Both the position numbers and the translations under genes were made by a program. DNA of 64,000 bases from Bacillota bacterium (GTDB lineage: Bacteria; Bacillota; Clostridia; Christensenellales; UMGS416). Below, piece by piece: positions 17,791 through 28,058 of the stretch. The notes below the pieces were generated by a model, which was given only the letters and a program-made list of their open reading frames with translations, did not search any database and was not told the origin of the DNA. The stretch lies in NCBI GenBank assembly GCA_023398815.1, contig JAEWRW010000059.1:1-64000 (forward strand), given 5' to 3'. Within the stretch, counting starts at the first letter, position 1. The number at the start of each line of letters is the position of its first letter.

Positions 17791-18113
17791 GTTTTCCCTC
17801 CTTCGGTCCGGTCCGAAACCCCGTTCTCCCCAATGTCTAGCGCCTTCAATGCCCTCCGGATGGCGGCGTCCTGCAGGCAATTGCCCCCCAGGAGCGCTTC
17901 TGCCGATTCCATCGTTGCCGGTTCGGCGCGTAGATGCTTGATCTTCTTCCGCTTGGGCCGGTCGAGCTTTCGGGTGTCGCCGTCAACCAGCAGCACGTGG
18001 TTCTCATCGGCCCAGCCGACAACCACGAAGCGCCGGCCGCTGTCGCGCCCTGCCCTGGAACACACGACCGCGCCGATGGCAGGCCGATCCTGCCCCCTCT
18101 TCCCGTGAGCCAT
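17772..18113 (-). CDS. KOW domain-containing RNA-binding protein (L14e-like)
   Basis: A 113-residue basic protein between map and infA, the place where many Firmicutes carry a KOW-domain protein. The N-terminal half [20 protein letters not shown] contains the KOW-type turn, followed by [23 protein letters not shown]. Start ATG 18113 overlaps the map stop (TGATG); GTG 18116 is also possible. The C-terminal tail runs 19 nt into infA and is rather unlike known tails. It probably associates with ribosomes or rRNA, by analogy only. Confidence 0.85.
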   Translation of the reverse strand: MAHGKRGQDRPAIGAVVCSRAGRDSGRRFVVVGWADENHVLLVDGDTRKLDRPKRKKIKHLRAEPATMESAEALLGGNCLQDAAIRRALKALDIGENGVSDRTEGGKTCQNRT

Positions 18114-18862
18114 CACGGGGTGGTCAGGATCTGGGCGCCGTCGGCGGTGACCAGAACGGTCTCTTCGTAATGGGCGGATAGCTTCCGGTCAGCCGTGCGG
18201 ACGGTCCAACCATCCGCTTGGTCAAAGTCCACCTGCCACACGCCCTCGTTGATCATTGGTTCGATGGCGAGAACCATCCCTTCACGCAATCTGAGACCCC
18301 GCCCAGGCCGGCCGTAGTTGGGCACTTCAGGCTCCTCGTGGAGTTTGCGCCCCACGCCATGGCCGCAGAGTTCCCGCACGACCGAAAAGCCACGGCTCTC
18401 CGCCAGGGACTGCACGGCCCAGCCGATGTCGCCGATTCGTGCACCGGGCTTCACCACATCGAACGCCCGCAGGAAGCATTCCCGCGTGGTATCAATGAGG
18501 CTGCGGGCCGATGCGCTGATCTCGCCCACGGCAAAGGTACGCGCCATGTCGCCGGTGAAACCGCCGAGTCTGGCACCCATGTCGACGCCCACAATATCAC
18601 CCTCCTGCAGCGCGTAACTGCCGGGAATGCCATGGACAACGACCTCGTTGACGGAGATGCAGATGCTGGCGGGGTACCCATTGTACCCCTGGAAGGTCGG
18701 AAAACCGCCTTTGTCCATTATAAAGGTTGCGGCCGCCTTGTCAAGCTCGGCTGTGGTGACGCCGGGGCGCACCATCGAACTGACCAGATCCATGCACTGG
18801 GCCGTCAACTGACAGGCCGCGCGCAGTTCCGCGATTTCAGCGGCAGAGAGTATGTTGATCAT
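18113..18862 (-). CDS. map: Type I methionine aminopeptidase
   Basis: The 249-residue metalloenzyme removes the initiator methionine from nascent proteins. All five metal ligands can be placed: Asp94 (VGVDMG), Asp105 (GDMART), His168 (GHGVG), Glu201 (AIEPM) and Glu233 (YEETVLV), plus the substrate-contacting His77 (VVVHGIPG). The N-terminal SH3-binding extension of longer forms is absent. It overlaps adk by 4 nt and sits between adk and the KOW gene, as in the spc region of other Firmicutes. Confidence 0.97.
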   Translation of the reverse strand: MINILSAAEIAELRAACQLTAQCMDLVSSMVRPGVTTAELDKAAATFIMDKGGFPTFQGYNGYPASICISVNEVVVHGIPGSYALQEGDIVGVDMGARLGGFTGDMARTFAVGEISASARSLIDTTRECFLRAFDVVKPGARIGDIGWAVQSLAESRGFSVVRELCGHGVGRKLHEEPEVPNYGRPGRGLRLREGMVLAIEPMINEGVWQVDFDQADGWTVRTADRKLSAHYEETVLVTADGAQILTTP

Positions 18863-19491
18863 TTCCTCACCGAATCGAGGGCGGTCAGAATGTCAGCGAA
18901 TACGTCGGCAATCGCCCGGTCCCCGTCCACGTCCCGAAGGATTCCCTTGCGGGCGTAGTAGTCGATGAGCGGTTTGGTCTGCTCGTTGTAGACCTTCATG
19001 CGGTTGCGCACGGTGGTCTCGTTGTCGTCGGTGCGCTGATAGAGCTCACCGCCGCACCGCGGGCAGGTGGTCGCGCCGTTCAGGCTGTGGACATGGAGCG
19101 CCTCGCCGCAAGCGCGGCACATGCGCCGGCCGGCGATGCGCTCCACCAGCACATCCTCAGCCACGTCCACGTTGATGGCGGCATCAAGGGCCGCGAAACC
19201 TTCCAGTGCCTCGGCCTGGGCCACCGTCCGGGGGAACCCGTCCAGCAGGAAGCCTTTGGCGCAGTCGGCCTTCGCGAGCCGCTCCCGCACGATGCCGATG
19301 ACGACCTCGTCGGGAACGAGCTGCCCGGCATCAATGAAGCCCTTGGCGGCTTTCCCCATGTCGCTGCCCTCGGCCATCGCCTCACGCAGCATCGCACCGG
19401 TGGAGATGTGGGGCACAGCCAGCTTCTCTGCCACGCGAGCGGCCTGCGTCCCCTTGCCGGCCCCAGGGGGGCCAAGGAATACCATTCTCAT
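18859..19491 (-). CDS. adk: Adenylate kinase, zinc-binding LID type
   Basis: The 210-residue enzyme interconverts ATP plus AMP and two ADP. The P-loop GPPGAGKGTQ is at 7-16, the AMP site includes STGAMLR, and FLLDGFPRT is intact. The LID domain holds four cysteines (Cys125, Cys128, Cys143, Cys146) as in zinc-containing adenylate kinases of Gram-positive bacteria. Its position between secY and map is the standard one. The start overlaps nothing and lies 10 nt after secY. Confidence 0.97.
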   Translation of the reverse strand: MRMVFLGPPGAGKGTQAARVAEKLAVPHISTGAMLREAMAEGSDMGKAAKGFIDAGQLVPDEVVIGIVRERLAKADCAKGFLLDGFPRTVAQAEALEGFAALDAAINVDVAEDVLVERIAGRRMCRACGEALHVHSLNGATTCPRCGGELYQRTDDNETTVRNRMKVYNEQTKPLIDYYARKGILRDVDGDRAIADVFADILTALDSVRK

Positions 19492-19501
19492 GCCGCGCCC
19501 C

Positions 19502-20773
19502 CTAGTTCAGGAAGCCCTTGTAGTGCCGCATGAGCATCTGGGCCTCGAGCTGCTTGGTGGTCTCCAGCGCTACGCCAACCAGAATCAACATGGACGTTGC
19601 GCCAAAGGTGTTGTACACAGTCGGGAACAGCAACGAGTAGGTCACCGGCACCAGCGACAGCAGCATGAAGAACAATCCGCTGAAGAGACTGATGCGATTG
19701 CTGATACGAAGCAGGTAATCACTAGTGGGCCGGCCGGGCCGGATGCCAAGGATGAACCCGCCGGATTGCTGAATGTTCTTCGAGATGTCCACCGGGTTGA
19801 AGGTGATCTGCGCGTAAAAATACGTGAAGAACAAAATCAGCATGAGCTGAATGACGATGTAGAGCGGATCCTTGGAGCTCATCACGTTGGCGTAGCCAAG
19901 CGCGAAGCGACCGAAACCGTTGTCCAGATTCTGGAAGCCAGCCAGGATCATACCCGGGAAGCTGACCAGCGTCATGGCGAAGATGAGCGGCATAACCCCG
20001 GAGTTGTTGAGCTTCAACGGGATGTGGGTGCTCTGCCCACCATAGACCTTGCGGCCCATTTGGCGCTTGGCATACTGCACCGGAATGCGGCGCTGCCCCA
20101 GGTCGATGTACACGACCGCGGCGATGATGACCAAGGACACCAGCAGGAAGCCGACCACCGCGCCCCAGTTGGCACTGTCGCCGCCGTAGGCTTCGGCAAT
20201 GTTGATCGGGATGCGGGAGATGATGTTGATGAAAATCAGCAACGACGTGCCGTTGCCAATGCCCTTTTCGGTGATGCGCTCGCCCATCCACATGGCGAAG
20301 GCCGCACCAGCCGCCTGCACCAGCAGGATTGTCACAAAGGCGTACCAGCTCTGGTTGGTCATGATGACGTTGTGATAACCGATGAGGAAACCACCCGTCT
20401 GAATGAGGGACAGACCAATGGAGCTGTAACGGGTGATCTCAGCGATCTTCTTACGCCCCTCCTCGCCGCCTTCCTTCATCAGCTTCTCCAGCGCCGGAAT
20501 GGCGACCGTGAGGAGCTGAATGACGATGGACGCGGTGATGTAGGGCGTGATGCCGGTAGCCAGAATGGTGAAGTTGCCAAGCGCGCCGCCGTTGAACATA
20601 TTCAGCAGACCGAGCATGTCGTTCCCGCTGACGATATTCTGCATGGAGGACGTGTCAACGAACGGTGTCCAGATGAAGTTCCCCAAACGGAAGACAAGCA
20701 GCATCAACAGCGTATAGAGAATCTTACGCCGAACCTCCGGAATCTTCCAGGCATTGCGGAACGTTTCGAACAT
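19502..20773 (-). CDS. secY: Preprotein translocase subunit SecY
   Basis: A 423-residue protein with ten predicted membrane helices that forms the protein-conducting channel with SecE and SecG. It begins MFETFRNAWKIPEVRRKIL and has a first hydrophobic helix that reads LYTLLMLLVFRLGNFIW. The cytoplasmic loop region GQRRIPVQYAKRQMGRKVYG and the C-terminal loop near KNIQQSGGFILGIRPGRPT are family landmarks. It is 1 nt from the rplO stop. Confidence 0.97.
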   Translation of the reverse strand: MFETFRNAWKIPEVRRKILYTLLMLLVFRLGNFIWTPFVDTSSMQNIVSGNDMLGLLNMFNGGALGNFTILATGITPYITASIVIQLLTVAIPALEKLMKEGGEEGRKKIAEITRYSSIGLSLIQTGGFLIGYHNVIMTNQSWYAFVTILLVQAAGAAFAMWMGERITEKGIGNGTSLLIFINIISRIPINIAEAYGGDSANWGAVVGFLLVSLVIIAAVVYIDLGQRRIPVQYAKRQMGRKVYGGQSTHIPLKLNNSGVMPLIFAMTLVSFPGMILAGFQNLDNGFGRFALGYANVMSSKDPLYIVIQLMLILFFTYFYAQITFNPVDISKNIQQSGGFILGIRPGRPTSDYLLRISNRISLFSGLFFMLLSLVPVTYSLLFPTVYNTFGATSMLILVGVALETTKQLEAQMLMRHYKGFLN

Positions 20774-20774
20774 C

Positions 20775-21215
20775 TTAAATCACCTCAATGCTGCCCTGAG
20801 CAGCCTTGATCTTCTCCTCGGCGGATTTGCTGAACTTGGCGGCCTTTACGGTCAGCTGCTTGGTCAGCTCGCCACGACCCAGGATCTTCACGCCGGCCAA
20901 TTCCTTCTTCACAATGCCCACGGCCTTGAGAAGCTCAGGAGTGACCTCGGTGCCATTTTCGAAGAGCTCGAGCTCCTCAACGTTCACCTCGGCGTACACC
21001 ACGGCGAAGTGGTTGGTGAAACCGCGCTTGGGCAGGCGGCGGAACAGCGGCAGCTGGCCGCCTTCAAAGCCTGGACGGACGTGGCCGCCGCTGCGGGCCC
21101 ACTGGCCCTTGTGGCCGCGGCCAGCGGTCTTACCGTTGCCGGAGCCCACGCCGCGACCTTTGCGCTTGCCTTCTTTGCGATGGCCCTCTGCGGGCGTCAA
21201 TTCATGCAATTTCAT
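20775..21215 (-). CDS. rplO: 50S ribosomal protein L15
   Basis: The 146-residue late-assembly protein has the glycine/arginine-rich N-terminal extension ([20 protein letters not shown]) that reaches into 23S rRNA, and a globular C-terminal half with [21 protein letters not shown]. It lies between rpmD and secY as expected, with nearly no gap to secY. Confidence 0.97.
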   Translation of the reverse strand: MKLHELTPAEGHRKEGKRKGRGVGSGNGKTAGRGHKGQWARSGGHVRPGFEGGQLPLFRRLPKRGFTNHFAVVYAEVNVEELELFENGTEVTPELLKAVGIVKKELAGVKILGRGELTKQLTVKAAKFSKSAEEKIKAAQGSIEVI

Positions 21216-21235
21216 AGATTCTATCCTCCCGCGGC

Positions 21236-21424
21236 TTAAAGCTCGTCGACGGTGACCAGGTGCTTGACCTTGAACACCATGCCGCGCACGGCGTCGTTAT
21301 CGGCTACGATGACAGAACTGTTGGTCTTACGCAGACCCAGAGCCTGAACGGTCGCGCGCAGCGCGGGCTTGCAGGCGATGGTGCTCTTGACCAAGGTGAT
21401 CTTGAGTTGCTTCTGATCGGCCAT
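21236..21424 (-). CDS. rpmD: 50S ribosomal protein L30
   Basis: A 62-residue protein starting at ATG 21424, 13 nt after rpsE. A longer frame to 21673 lies inside rpsE in another frame and is not real. [20 protein letters not shown] and [20 protein letters not shown] are standard L30 sequence. It is the small form usual in bacteria. Confidence 0.95.
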   Translation of the reverse strand: MADQKQLKITLVKSTIACKPALRATVQALGLRKTNSSVIVADNDAVRGMVFKVKHLVTVDEL

Positions 21425-21437
21425 TGCCTTTTCCTCC

Positions 21438-21992
21438 CTACTGCAGAATTTCCTCGACGGTCTTGCCGCGCAGCCGGGCGACTTCCTCAGCGGAGCGCAG
21501 CGACGCGAGACCTTCGATGGCAGCCTTGACGGCGTTGATGGGGTTGTTGGAACCGTAGCTCTTGGTGCGGATGTTCTTGACGCCAGCCGCCTCCAGAACG
21601 GCACGGACAGCACCACCAGCGATGACGCCGGTACCTTCCTCGGCGGGGAACATGAGCACGAGGCCCTTGCCAAACTTACCCTTTACCTCATGGGGGATGG
21701 TGCCGCCCTCGGCCAGCGAGACGGTGCGCAAGTTCTTCTTGGCATCCTCGACGCCCTTGCGGATGGCCTCCGGAATTTCAGCGGCCTTGCCCTGGCCCAC
21801 GCCCACACGGCCCTTGCCGTCACCCACGACCATCAGGGTCGTGAAACGGAAGTTACGGCCACCCTTAACGACCTTGGCCACGCGGTTGACGGCGACCAGC
21901 TTCTCGGTGAACTCCTGCGCAGCAGGATCACGGTCGCGGCGATCGCGCCGGTCAGAGCGTCTATCCTGATTGGGGGTTTCCCTGCGTTCCAT
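21438..21992 (-). CDS. rpsE: 30S ribosomal protein S5
   Basis: A 184-residue protein of the 30S mRNA-entry site. An arginine/aspartate-rich N-terminal extension (about 1-28, including [15 protein letters not shown]) precedes the double-stranded RNA-binding-like domain with [19 protein letters not shown], then the C-terminal domain with [20 protein letters not shown]. The extension is slightly longer than usual. It lies between rplR and rpmD. Confidence 0.97.
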   Translation of the reverse strand: MERRETPNQDRRSDRRDRRDRDPAAQEFTEKLVAVNRVAKVVKGGRNFRFTTLMVVGDGKGRVGVGQGKAAEIPEAIRKGVEDAKKNLRTVSLAEGGTIPHEVKGKFGKGLVLMFPAEEGTGVIAGGAVRAVLEAAGVKNIRTKSYGSNNPINAVKAAIEGLASLRSAEEVARLRGKTVEEILQ

Positions 21993-22006
21993 TCGTCTCT
22001 CCTCCT

Positions 22007-22375
22007 TCAGAACTCGAGGCCCGCTTCGCGCGCGCCCTCGGCCAGGTTGGCCACCCGGCCGGTATACAGGTACCCGCCGCGGTCAAAGACCACCTGCTTG
22101 ACGCCCTTTTCCATGGCGCGCTGGGCGACCAGCTTGCCGATGAACTTGGCGCTGTCCTTCTTGGTCATCTCGGCCACCTGGGTGCGCACATCCTTCTCCA
22201 GGGTGGAGGCGGCGACCAGCGTGTTGCCGGCGACGTCGTCAATGACCTGGACATAGATGTGGTTCAGGCTCCGATAGACATTGAGGCGGGGACGCTCCGC
22301 GGTGCCCTGCACCTTGTTGCGGACGCGCTGATGCCGCTTCTGTCGGCTTGCATTCTTATCTGCTTTGCTGTACAT
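22007..22375 (-). CDS. rplR: 50S ribosomal protein L18
   Basis: A 122-residue 5S rRNA-binding protein. The basic N-terminus ([19 protein letters not shown]) is followed by [20 protein letters not shown], the L18 signature, and ends [11 protein letters not shown]. Position between rplF and rpsE is canonical. Confidence 0.97.
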   Translation of the reverse strand: MYSKADKNASRQKRHQRVRNKVQGTAERPRLNVYRSLNHIYVQVIDDVAGNTLVAASTLEKDVRTQVAEMTKKDSAKFIGKLVAQRAMEKGVKQVVFDRGGYLYTGRVANLAEGAREAGLEF

Positions 22376-22390
22376 GCTGCTCTACCCCTT

Positions 22391-22933
22391 TCACTTACCG
22401 GCAGCCTTGCCCTCTTTGAGCCGGACAACCTCGCCTGCATAGCGGATGCCCTTACCCATGTAGGGTTCGGGTTCACGCACGCGGCGCACGTTGGCGGCGA
22501 CGGCCCCCACCTGCTGCTTGTCGGTGCCCTTGACCGCGATGCGGTTGGGTGCCGGCACTTCGAAGGTGATGCCCGTCGGGGGCTCCATCTCCACCGGGTG
22601 GGAGTATCCGATGTTGATGACCAGATTCCGGCCCTGCAATTGGGCGCGGTAACCGGTCCCCACAATCTCCAACTCCCGGGTGAAGCCGTTCGTTACACCA
22701 GTGACCATGTTGGCCACCAGAGTCCGGTACAGACCGTGCATCGACTTGGACTGCTTCTCATCGTCGGGACGAGACACAGTCAGGACGTCGCCCTCCTGCT
22801 TCAGGGTGAGGAGGGGATTGACCCACTGTTTGAGTTCGCCCTTGGGGCCCTTGACCGTCACCCAACCGTCCTCAGCAACGGAGACCGTCACGCCGGCCGG
22901 GATGGTGATCGGAAGTTTACCAATTCGAGACAT
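22391..22933 (-). CDS. rplF: 50S ribosomal protein L6
   Basis: A 180-residue protein near the GTPase-associated centre, with two L6 repeats. It begins MSRIGKLPITIPAGVTV; the second repeat includes GYSHPVEMEPPTGITFEVP and the C-terminus has PEPYMGKGIRYAGEVVRLKE, typical of L6. Gap of 15 nt to rplR. Confidence 0.97.
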   Translation of the reverse strand: MSRIGKLPITIPAGVTVSVAEDGWVTVKGPKGELKQWVNPLLTLKQEGDVLTVSRPDDEKQSKSMHGLYRTLVANMVTGVTNGFTRELEIVGTGYRAQLQGRNLVINIGYSHPVEMEPPTGITFEVPAPNRIAVKGTDKQQVGAVAANVRRVREPEPYMGKGIRYAGEVVRLKEGKAAGK

Positions 22934-22956
22934 TCTTACACCTCCGTACTTTCCGC

Positions 22957-23358
22957 TTACCAGACGTAGGCAAGCACTTCGCCGCCAACGGACTGCTTGC
23001 GCGCCTCGCGGTCGGTCATCACGCCCTTGGACGTGGAGAGGATGACGACGCCCAGGCCGCCCAGCACCTTCGGAATCTCGTCCTGCTTGGCATAGACGCG
23101 CAGGCCGGGCTTGCTGATGCGCTTGAGCCCCTGGATGACGCGCTGGCCACCAGGGCCGTACTTCAGGGTCAGTGTGATCTTCCCCTGCTTGTTCTCAGTT
23201 TCTTCCACCTTAAAATTGCTGATATACCCCTCGTCCACCAGAATCTGGGCGATGGCCTTCTTCATGGAGGAAGCGGGCACCTCAACCTCGCGGGTCTTGG
23301 TGACCAGGGCGTTGCGCACGCGGGTGAGCATATCGGCAATGGGATCCGTTACGTACAT
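22957..23358 (-). CDS. rpsH: 30S ribosomal protein S8
   Basis: A 133-residue central-domain protein that binds helix 21 of 16S rRNA and, in other bacteria, its own spc mRNA. It starts [17 protein letters not shown] and ends with [19 protein letters not shown] and GGEVLAYVW, the standard S8 C-terminus. Located between rpsN and rplF. Confidence 0.97.
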   Translation of the reverse strand: MYVTDPIADMLTRVRNALVTKTREVEVPASSMKKAIAQILVDEGYISNFKVEETENKQGKITLTLKYGPGGQRVIQGLKRISKPGLRVYAKQDEIPKVLGGLGVVILSTSKGVMTDREARKQSVGGEVLAYVW

Positions 23359-23379
23359 ATTGTTACCTCCCTTACGCTT

Positions 23380-23565
23380 TTACCAGCTCGCCTTACGCAC
23401 GCCAGGAATCTGCCCCTGATAGGCCAGGTTCCGGAAGCAGATACGGCAGATGCCGTACTTGCGAAGGACGGAATGGGGACGACCGCAGATGCGGCAGCGC
23501 GTATAGGCGCGGGTGGAAAACTTCGGTTCCCGCTGCTGCTTGATGATCATGCTTTTCTTAGCCAT
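23380..23565 (-). CDS. rpsZ: 30S ribosomal protein S14 type Z
   Basis: A 61-residue S14 with four cysteines (Cys24, Cys27, Cys40, Cys43) as two C-X2-C pairs, the zinc-binding C+ form usual in Firmicutes. It starts [16 protein letters not shown] and ends [12 protein letters not shown]. It lies between rplE and rpsH, so no zinc-independent paralog is needed here, though one could exist elsewhere. Confidence 0.97.
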   Translation of the reverse strand: MAKKSMIIKQQREPKFSTRAYTRCRICGRPHSVLRKYGICRICFRNLAYQGQIPGVRKASW

Positions 23566-23583
23566 CGATGTTCTCCTCCTGCC

Positions 23584-24129
23584 TTACTGCTGGCGCTGGA
23601 AGGGCATGCCCATCAGTTCCAGCAGCGCGTGCGCTTCCTCGTCGGTCTTGGCGGACGTCACGAAGATGATGTCCATGCCGCGGATCTTCTCGACCTTGTC
23701 GTAGGAGATCTCCGGGAAGATGATCTGCTCCTTGAGGCCGGTGGCGTAGTTGCCGCGACCGTCAAAAGAGGTGTTGGACACGCCGCGGAAGTCGCGCACG
23801 CGGGGCAACACAATGTTCATGAACTTATCCACGAACTGATACATCTGCTCGCCGCGCAGGGTGACCTTCGCGCCAACGTTCATGCCCTCACGCACCTTGA
23901 AGTTGGCGACCGACTTGCGGGCCTTGGTGACAAGGGGCTTCTGGCCGGTGATGAGACCAAGCTCAGCGATCGCAGTATCCATCGCGCGGGCGTTGTCCTT
24001 GGCGTCACCCAGGCCCATGTTGACAACCACCTTTTCCAGGTGGGGGATTTCCATCACATTCTTGTAGGCGAAGCGCTTCTGCAGCGCCGGCGCCACGTCA
24101 GACTTGTATTTGTCCTTCAGCCTCGACAT
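23584..24129 (-). CDS. rplE: 50S ribosomal protein L5
   Basis: A 181-residue protein that binds 5S rRNA and contacts S13. It begins [17 protein letters not shown] and contains [20 protein letters not shown] and [20 protein letters not shown], both standard. It is 20 nt from rplX and 18 nt from rpsZ. Confidence 0.97.
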   Translation of the reverse strand: MSRLKDKYKSDVAPALQKRFAYKNVMEIPHLEKVVVNMGLGDAKDNARAMDTAIAELGLITGQKPLVTKARKSVANFKVREGMNVGAKVTLRGEQMYQFVDKFMNIVLPRVRDFRGVSNTSFDGRGNYATGLKEQIIFPEISYDKVEKIRGMDIIFVTSAKTDEEAHALLELMGMPFQRQQ

Positions 24130-24149
24130 CTGTTAACTCCTCCCTTCGC

Positions 24150-24467
24150 CTAGTCCAGCGACTCGCCGCACTTGGCGCAGACGCGAATCTTGCTGCCGTC
24201 CGGCAGAATCTTGTGGGCGGCGCGCACCGGCCGGTCGCACTTGCCGCAGAAAAGCATGACCTTGGAGGAAGCGATCGTACCTTCCTGCTTGATGATCCCG
24301 CCCTGCTGGGTGCGGTTGCGGGGCTTGACGTGACGAGTCAGCATGTTGACGCCTTCCACAATCACCTTGCCCTCGCTGGGCATGGCCGTCACGACCTTCC
24401 CTTTCTTGCCGGCGTCCTTGCCGGAGATGACAACGACCGTGTCGTTCTTTTTCACATGAAGCTTCAT
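24150..24467 (-). CDS. rplX: 50S ribosomal protein L24
   Basis: A 105-residue assembly-initiator protein. A KOW motif near residues 6-33 (KNDTVVVISGKDAGKKGKVV) is followed by the L24 body, and the C-terminal part has two cysteine pairs (Cys74/Cys77 and Cys97/Cys100) that look like a zinc ribbon, as in a subset of bacterial L24 proteins. Length and position are normal. Confidence 0.97.
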   Translation of the reverse strand: MKLHVKKNDTVVVISGKDAGKKGKVVTAMPSEGKVIVEGVNMLTRHVKPRNRTQQGGIIKQEGTIASSKVMLFCGKCDRPVRAAHKILPDGSKIRVCAKCGESLD

Positions 24468-24480
24468 TCTACATCCTCCC

Positions 24481-24849
24481 TTACAGCACTTCGGGAGCCA
24501 GGGAGACGATCCTCATGTAATCCTTCTCTCTGAGCTCACGCGCCACGGGCCCAAAGATGCGGGTGCCGCGGGGCTGTTTCTGGCTGTCGATGATGACGGC
24601 CGCGTTGTCATCAAAGCGGATGTAGCTGCCGTCACGGCGGCGCATCCCGCTCTTGCTGCGGACGATGACGGCCTTGACGACGTCGCCCTTCTTGACCACG
24701 CCGCCGGGTGTTGCGGTCTTTACGCTGGCGACAATGACGTCACCGATGTTGCCGGTCTTGCGGACCGACCCACCCAGCACCTTAATGCAGAAGATCTCTT
24801 TGGCGCCGGTATTGTCGGCGACCTTGAGCCTTGTTTGCAACTGAATCAT
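24481..24849 (-). CDS. rplN: 50S ribosomal protein L14
   Basis: A 122-residue protein at the 30S-50S interface. It begins [20 protein letters not shown] and ends [20 protein letters not shown], both near-invariant L14 sequence. Spacing to rplX is 13 nt. Confidence 0.98.
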   Translation of the reverse strand: MIQLQTRLKVADNTGAKEIFCIKVLGGSVRKTGNIGDVIVASVKTATPGGVVKKGDVVKAVIVRSKSGMRRRDGSYIRFDDNAAVIIDSQKQPRGTRIFGPVARELREKDYMRIVSLAPEVL

Positions 24850-24877
24850 GGCTTAAGCCTCCCTTTCCTCGGCGCTC

Positions 24878-25144
24878 TTACTTGGCCTTCTCTACGATTT
24901 CCACGACACGCCAGCGCTTGTCCTTGGACAGGGGGCGGGTCTCCATGATGCGGACGGTGTCCCCGATGCCGCAGGAATTCTCCTCGTCGTGGGCCTTGAA
25001 CTTAGTGGTCTTGTTGACCGTCTTGCCATACAGGGGGTGGTTGACCTTGGTGCGGATGGCGACCACAACGGTCTTGTCCATCTTATCGCTGACCACGATG
25101 CCCACGCGCTGCTTTCTGAAGTTACGCTCGCTCATTTCGCTCAT
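24878..25144 (-). CDS. rpsQ: 30S ribosomal protein S17
   Basis: An 88-residue protein if started at ATG 25144, where AAGGAGG lies 8 nt upstream; an upstream in-frame ATG at 25162 would overlap that site. After [20 protein letters not shown] come [10 protein letters not shown] and the OB-fold body ending [17 protein letters not shown] sequence (here [22 protein letters not shown] in two parts). It follows rpmC. Confidence 0.95.
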   Translation of the reverse strand: MSEMSERNFRKQRVGIVVSDKMDKTVVVAIRTKVNHPLYGKTVNKTTKFKAHDEENSCGIGDTVRIMETRPLSKDKRWRVVEIVEKAK

Positions 25145-25166
25145 CGTCATTTCCTCCTTCACGGCC

Positions 25167-25373
25167 TCACTGGGCTCTCTTCAGCCCGAGCTCGCGCTCA
25201 CGGAGGATGGTTTTCACCCGGGCGATGTCCTTCTTACACTGGTTCAGGCGAATGGGGTTCTGCAACTGGCCGGTGGCCTGCTGGAAGCGGAGGTTGAAGA
25301 GCTCCGTCTTCAGCTCAGTCAGGCGGTTGTTAAGCTCCTGCACGCTCTGCTCTCTGTACTTCGTTGCTTTCAC
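25167..25373 (-). CDS. rpmC: 50S ribosomal protein L29
   Basis: A 68-residue two-helix protein near the exit tunnel. It contains the L29 pattern [20 protein letters not shown] and [19 protein letters not shown]. It overlaps the end of rplP by 4 nt. Confidence 0.97.
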   Translation of the reverse strand: MKATKYREQSVQELNNRLTELKTELFNLRFQQATGQLQNPIRLNQCKKDIARVKTILRERELGLKRAQ

Positions 25374-25825
25374 TGTACTTCACCACCCGTTTCCTTGGCG
25401 TTGTCGGCCTTCGCAAAATCCTCGCGGCTGACGAACTTGCACTTGATCGGCAGCTTGTGGGCAGCCAGGCGCATGGCTTCGCGAGCCACTTCTCGGTCCA
25501 CGCCGGAGATCTCAAAAAGCACACGGTCGGGCTTGACCACGGCGACCCAATACTCAGGCGCGCCCTTGCCGTTGCCCATGCGCGTCTCAGCCGGCTTCTT
25601 GGTGATGGGCTTATCAGGGAAGATCTTGATCCAGACCTTACCGCCACGCTTGGTGTAGCGGGTAATGGTGGAACGAGCAGATTCAATCTGGTTGGCGGTG
25701 ATCCACGCCGGCTCCATCGCCATCAGGCCATACTCGCCGTAGGCCAGGAAGTTCCCGCGGGTGGCACGGCCAGTCATGCGACCGCGCATCACCTTTCTAT
25801 GCTTGACCCTCTTGGGCATCAACAT
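25370..25825 (-). CDS. rplP: 50S ribosomal protein L16
   Basis: A 151-residue protein that shapes the A-site tRNA elbow pocket. The start at 25825 gives [19 protein letters not shown], the usual beginning; a longer frame to 25891 lies within rpsC. Landmarks are [20 protein letters not shown] and [20 protein letters not shown]. It is 2 nt from the rpsC stop. Confidence 0.96.
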   Translation of the reverse strand: MLMPKRVKHRKVMRGRMTGRATRGNFLAYGEYGLMAMEPAWITANQIESARSTITRYTKRGGKVWIKIFPDKPITKKPAETRMGNGKGAPEYWVAVVKPDRVLFEISGVDREVAREAMRLAAHKLPIKCKFVSREDFAKADNAKETGGEVQ

Positions 25826-25827
25826 GG

Positions 25828-26490
25828 TTATTTCCCTCCCTCTTGGGGCTTCTTGCCCTTGGTGGGCATCACTTCGCCCTTGTAGATCCACACCTTGCAG
25901 CCGATGCGGCCATAGGTGGTCTTGGCCTCGGCGAAGCCGTAGTCGATGTCGGCGCGCAGTGTCTGCAACGGCACGCTGCCATCGCGGTAACCCTCGGTGC
26001 GGGCGATGTCCGCGCCGCCCAAGCGACCGGAAACCATGGTCTTGATGCCCTTGGCACCCGCCTTCATGGCACGGGTCTGCACCTGCTTCATGGCTCGGCG
26101 GAAAGACGTACGTTTCTCAATCTGAGCGGCGATGTTCTCGGCCACGAGCTGGGCGTCGGTGTCCATGGACTTGATCTCGAACACATTGACGTTGACGGAC
26201 TTGCCGGAGAGCTTCTCCAGGTCGGCCTTCAGGGCTTCCACGCCCGTGCCGCCGCGGCCGATGACGATACCGGGCTTGCCAACGTGGACACCCACGGTCA
26301 GCTTGTCGGCGGCACGCTCCAGCTCAATGCGGGAGACGCCAGCGGCGAAGAGCTTTTCCTTGATGTACTTGCGGAGCTTGTGATCCTCCACAAGGAAGTT
26401 GGCGAAATTCTTTTTGTCGGCATACCAACGGGTATCCCAGGGCTTGATGACGCCGACGCGGGCTCCGTGGGGGTGAACTTTATGGCCCAT
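25828..26490 (-). CDS. rpsC: 30S ribosomal protein S3
   Basis: A 220-residue mRNA-entry protein. It starts [20 protein letters not shown], has a KH domain around 60-100 with [20 protein letters not shown], and the C-terminal domain with [20 protein letters not shown]. Its ATG overlaps the rplV stop by 1 nt. Confidence 0.97.
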   Translation of the reverse strand: MGHKVHPHGARVGVIKPWDTRWYADKKNFANFLVEDHKLRKYIKEKLFAAGVSRIELERAADKLTVGVHVGKPGIVIGRGGTGVEALKADLEKLSGKSVNVNVFEIKSMDTDAQLVAENIAAQIEKRTSFRRAMKQVQTRAMKAGAKGIKTMVSGRLGGADIARTEGYRDGSVPLQTLRADIDYGFAEAKTTYGRIGCKVWIYKGEVMPTKGKKPQEGGK

Positions 26491-26897
26491 TACTTTGCCT
26501 CCTCCTGGTCTTTGGCGATGCGATCAAGGATCACGGTGATGTGGCTGGTCCGCTTGAGGATGGGGTTGGCCATACCGCGGGACCGGGGCCGGACGCGCTT
26601 GAGCACCGGGCCCTGGTTGGCGTAGGTCTCAGCCACGAACAGATCGCGGCGATCCATCTCCAGGTTGTTCTCGGCATTGGCAATGGCCGAGTTGAGCAGC
26701 TTCAACACCACGGGGCTGGCAGATTTGGGCGTGAACTTCAGGATGTTCAGCGCGTCGTCCACCTGCTTGCCACGGATGAGATCCAGGACGATTGCGACCT
26801 TGGAGGAGGAAACACGGACGAAACGCGCGTGGGCATGGGGACGCTTGTCCGCGTTCTCACGCCGGGCAGCAGCCTTCTGCTTCATTCTGGTAGACAT
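26490..26897 (-). CDS. rplV: 50S ribosomal protein L22
   Basis: A 135-residue protein with a beta-hairpin lining the exit tunnel. An N-terminal basic extension of about 20 residues ([20 protein letters not shown]) precedes the L22 body [20 protein letters not shown], so it is somewhat longer than the usual 110. The loop region [24 protein letters not shown] sequence ([20 protein letters not shown]) is present. Confidence 0.97.
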   Translation of the reverse strand: MSTRMKQKAAARRENADKRPHAHARFVRVSSSKVAIVLDLIRGKQVDDALNILKFTPKSASPVVLKLLNSAIANAENNLEMDRRDLFVAETYANQGPVLKRVRPRSRGMANPILKRTSHITVILDRIAKDQEEAK

Positions 26898-26912
26898 CTC
26901 TCGGGTTCCTCC

Positions 26913-27191
26913 TTATCTCGACGAGCTGGACTTCTCGCCGGCGTGCCCGCGGAACGTGCGGGTCGGGGCGAATTCACCCAGCTTGTGGCCGACCATATCC
27001 TCGGTGACGTAGACCGGCACGTGCTTGCGACCATCGTACACGGCGATGGTGTGTCCGACAAAGTCCGGGAAAATGGTGGACGACCGGGACCAGGTCTTGA
27101 CGACCTGCTTGTCGTTGCGGTTGTTGAGCTCGACGATCTTCTTGAAAAGACGGTCAAACACATAAGGCCCCTTCTTGACGGATCTGCTCAT
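26913..27191 (-). CDS. rpsS: 30S ribosomal protein S19
   Basis: A 92-residue head protein. It starts [19 protein letters not shown] and contains [20 protein letters not shown] and [17 protein letters not shown], all standard. It stands between rplB and rplV. Confidence 0.98.
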   Translation of the reverse strand: MSRSVKKGPYVFDRLFKKIVELNNRNDKQVVKTWSRSSTIFPDFVGHTIAVYDGRKHVPVYVTEDMVGHKLGEFAPTRTFRGHAGEKSSSSR

Positions 27192-27206
27192 GAAATCTGA
27201 CCTCCT

Positions 27207-28040
27207 TTACTTTCTGTTCCTGCGCTTCAGGATGTACTTGTCGTTGATGTTCTTCTTCTTGCGGGTCTTGTGGCCCAGGGTGGGCTTGCCCCATGGGCTG
27301 ACAGGGCCGGGCAGACCGATCGGGGACTTGCCTTCGCCGCCGCCGTGGGGGTGGTCCACCGGGTTCATCACGACGCCGCGGACCGTCGGGCGGAAACCCA
27401 TGTGGCGCTTGCGGCCGGCCTTGCCCAGGGAGATGTTCTCGTGGTCGAGGTTGCCGACCTGGCCGATGGTGGCCTTGCAATCCATGCTGACCATGCGGAT
27501 CTCACCGGAGGGGAGCCGCAACTGGGCCCACTTGCCTTCCTTCGCCATGAGCTGGGCGAAGTTGCCGGCGGACCGGGCGAGCTGGCCGCCCTTACCCGGG
27601 ACGAGCTCAATGTTGTGGATAAGCGTGCCCAGCGGGATGTTGGCGATGGGCAGTGCGTTGCCGGGTTTGATGTCAGCGGTGGGGCCGCTGACCACGGTGT
27701 CCCCAACCTTCAGACCCAGCGGGGCCAGAATGTAGCGCTTCTCGCCATCGGCGTAGATGAGAAGGGCGATGTAGGCCGAACGGTTCGGATCGTACTCGAT
27801 CGTGGCAACCTTGGCTGGCACAGTGTCCTTCTGACGCTTGAAGTCGATGATGCGGTACTTGCGGCGGGCCTGATTGCCACGGTGCCGGACGGTGATCTTG
27901 CCCTGGTAGTTGCGGCCGGCATGGCGCTGGAGATTCTCAAGCAACGACTTCTCAGGCTTGTTGGTCGTCACTTCCTCGAACGTCGCCACACTCATAAAGC
28001 GAGTGGAAGGCGAAGTAGGCTTATATTTTCTCGTGGGCAT
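27207..28040 (-). CDS. rplB: 50S ribosomal protein L2
   Basis: A 277-residue primary 23S rRNA-binding protein near the peptidyl transferase centre. Key sequence is the C-terminal [20 protein letters not shown] block with the conserved histidine, and the N-terminal [15 protein letters not shown] opening ([20 protein letters not shown]). Length is normal, and it lies between rplW and rpsS. Confidence 0.98.
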   Translation of the reverse strand: MPTRKYKPTSPSTRFMSVATFEEVTTNKPEKSLLENLQRHAGRNYQGKITVRHRGNQARRKYRIIDFKRQKDTVPAKVATIEYDPNRSAYIALLIYADGEKRYILAPLGLKVGDTVVSGPTADIKPGNALPIANIPLGTLIHNIELVPGKGGQLARSAGNFAQLMAKEGKWAQLRLPSGEIRMVSMDCKATIGQVGNLDHENISLGKAGRKRHMGFRPTVRGVVMNPVDHPHGGGEGKSPIGLPGPVSPWGKPTLGHKTRKKKNINDKYILKRRNRK

Positions 28041-28058
28041 CGTCTGTGTCCCCCCTCA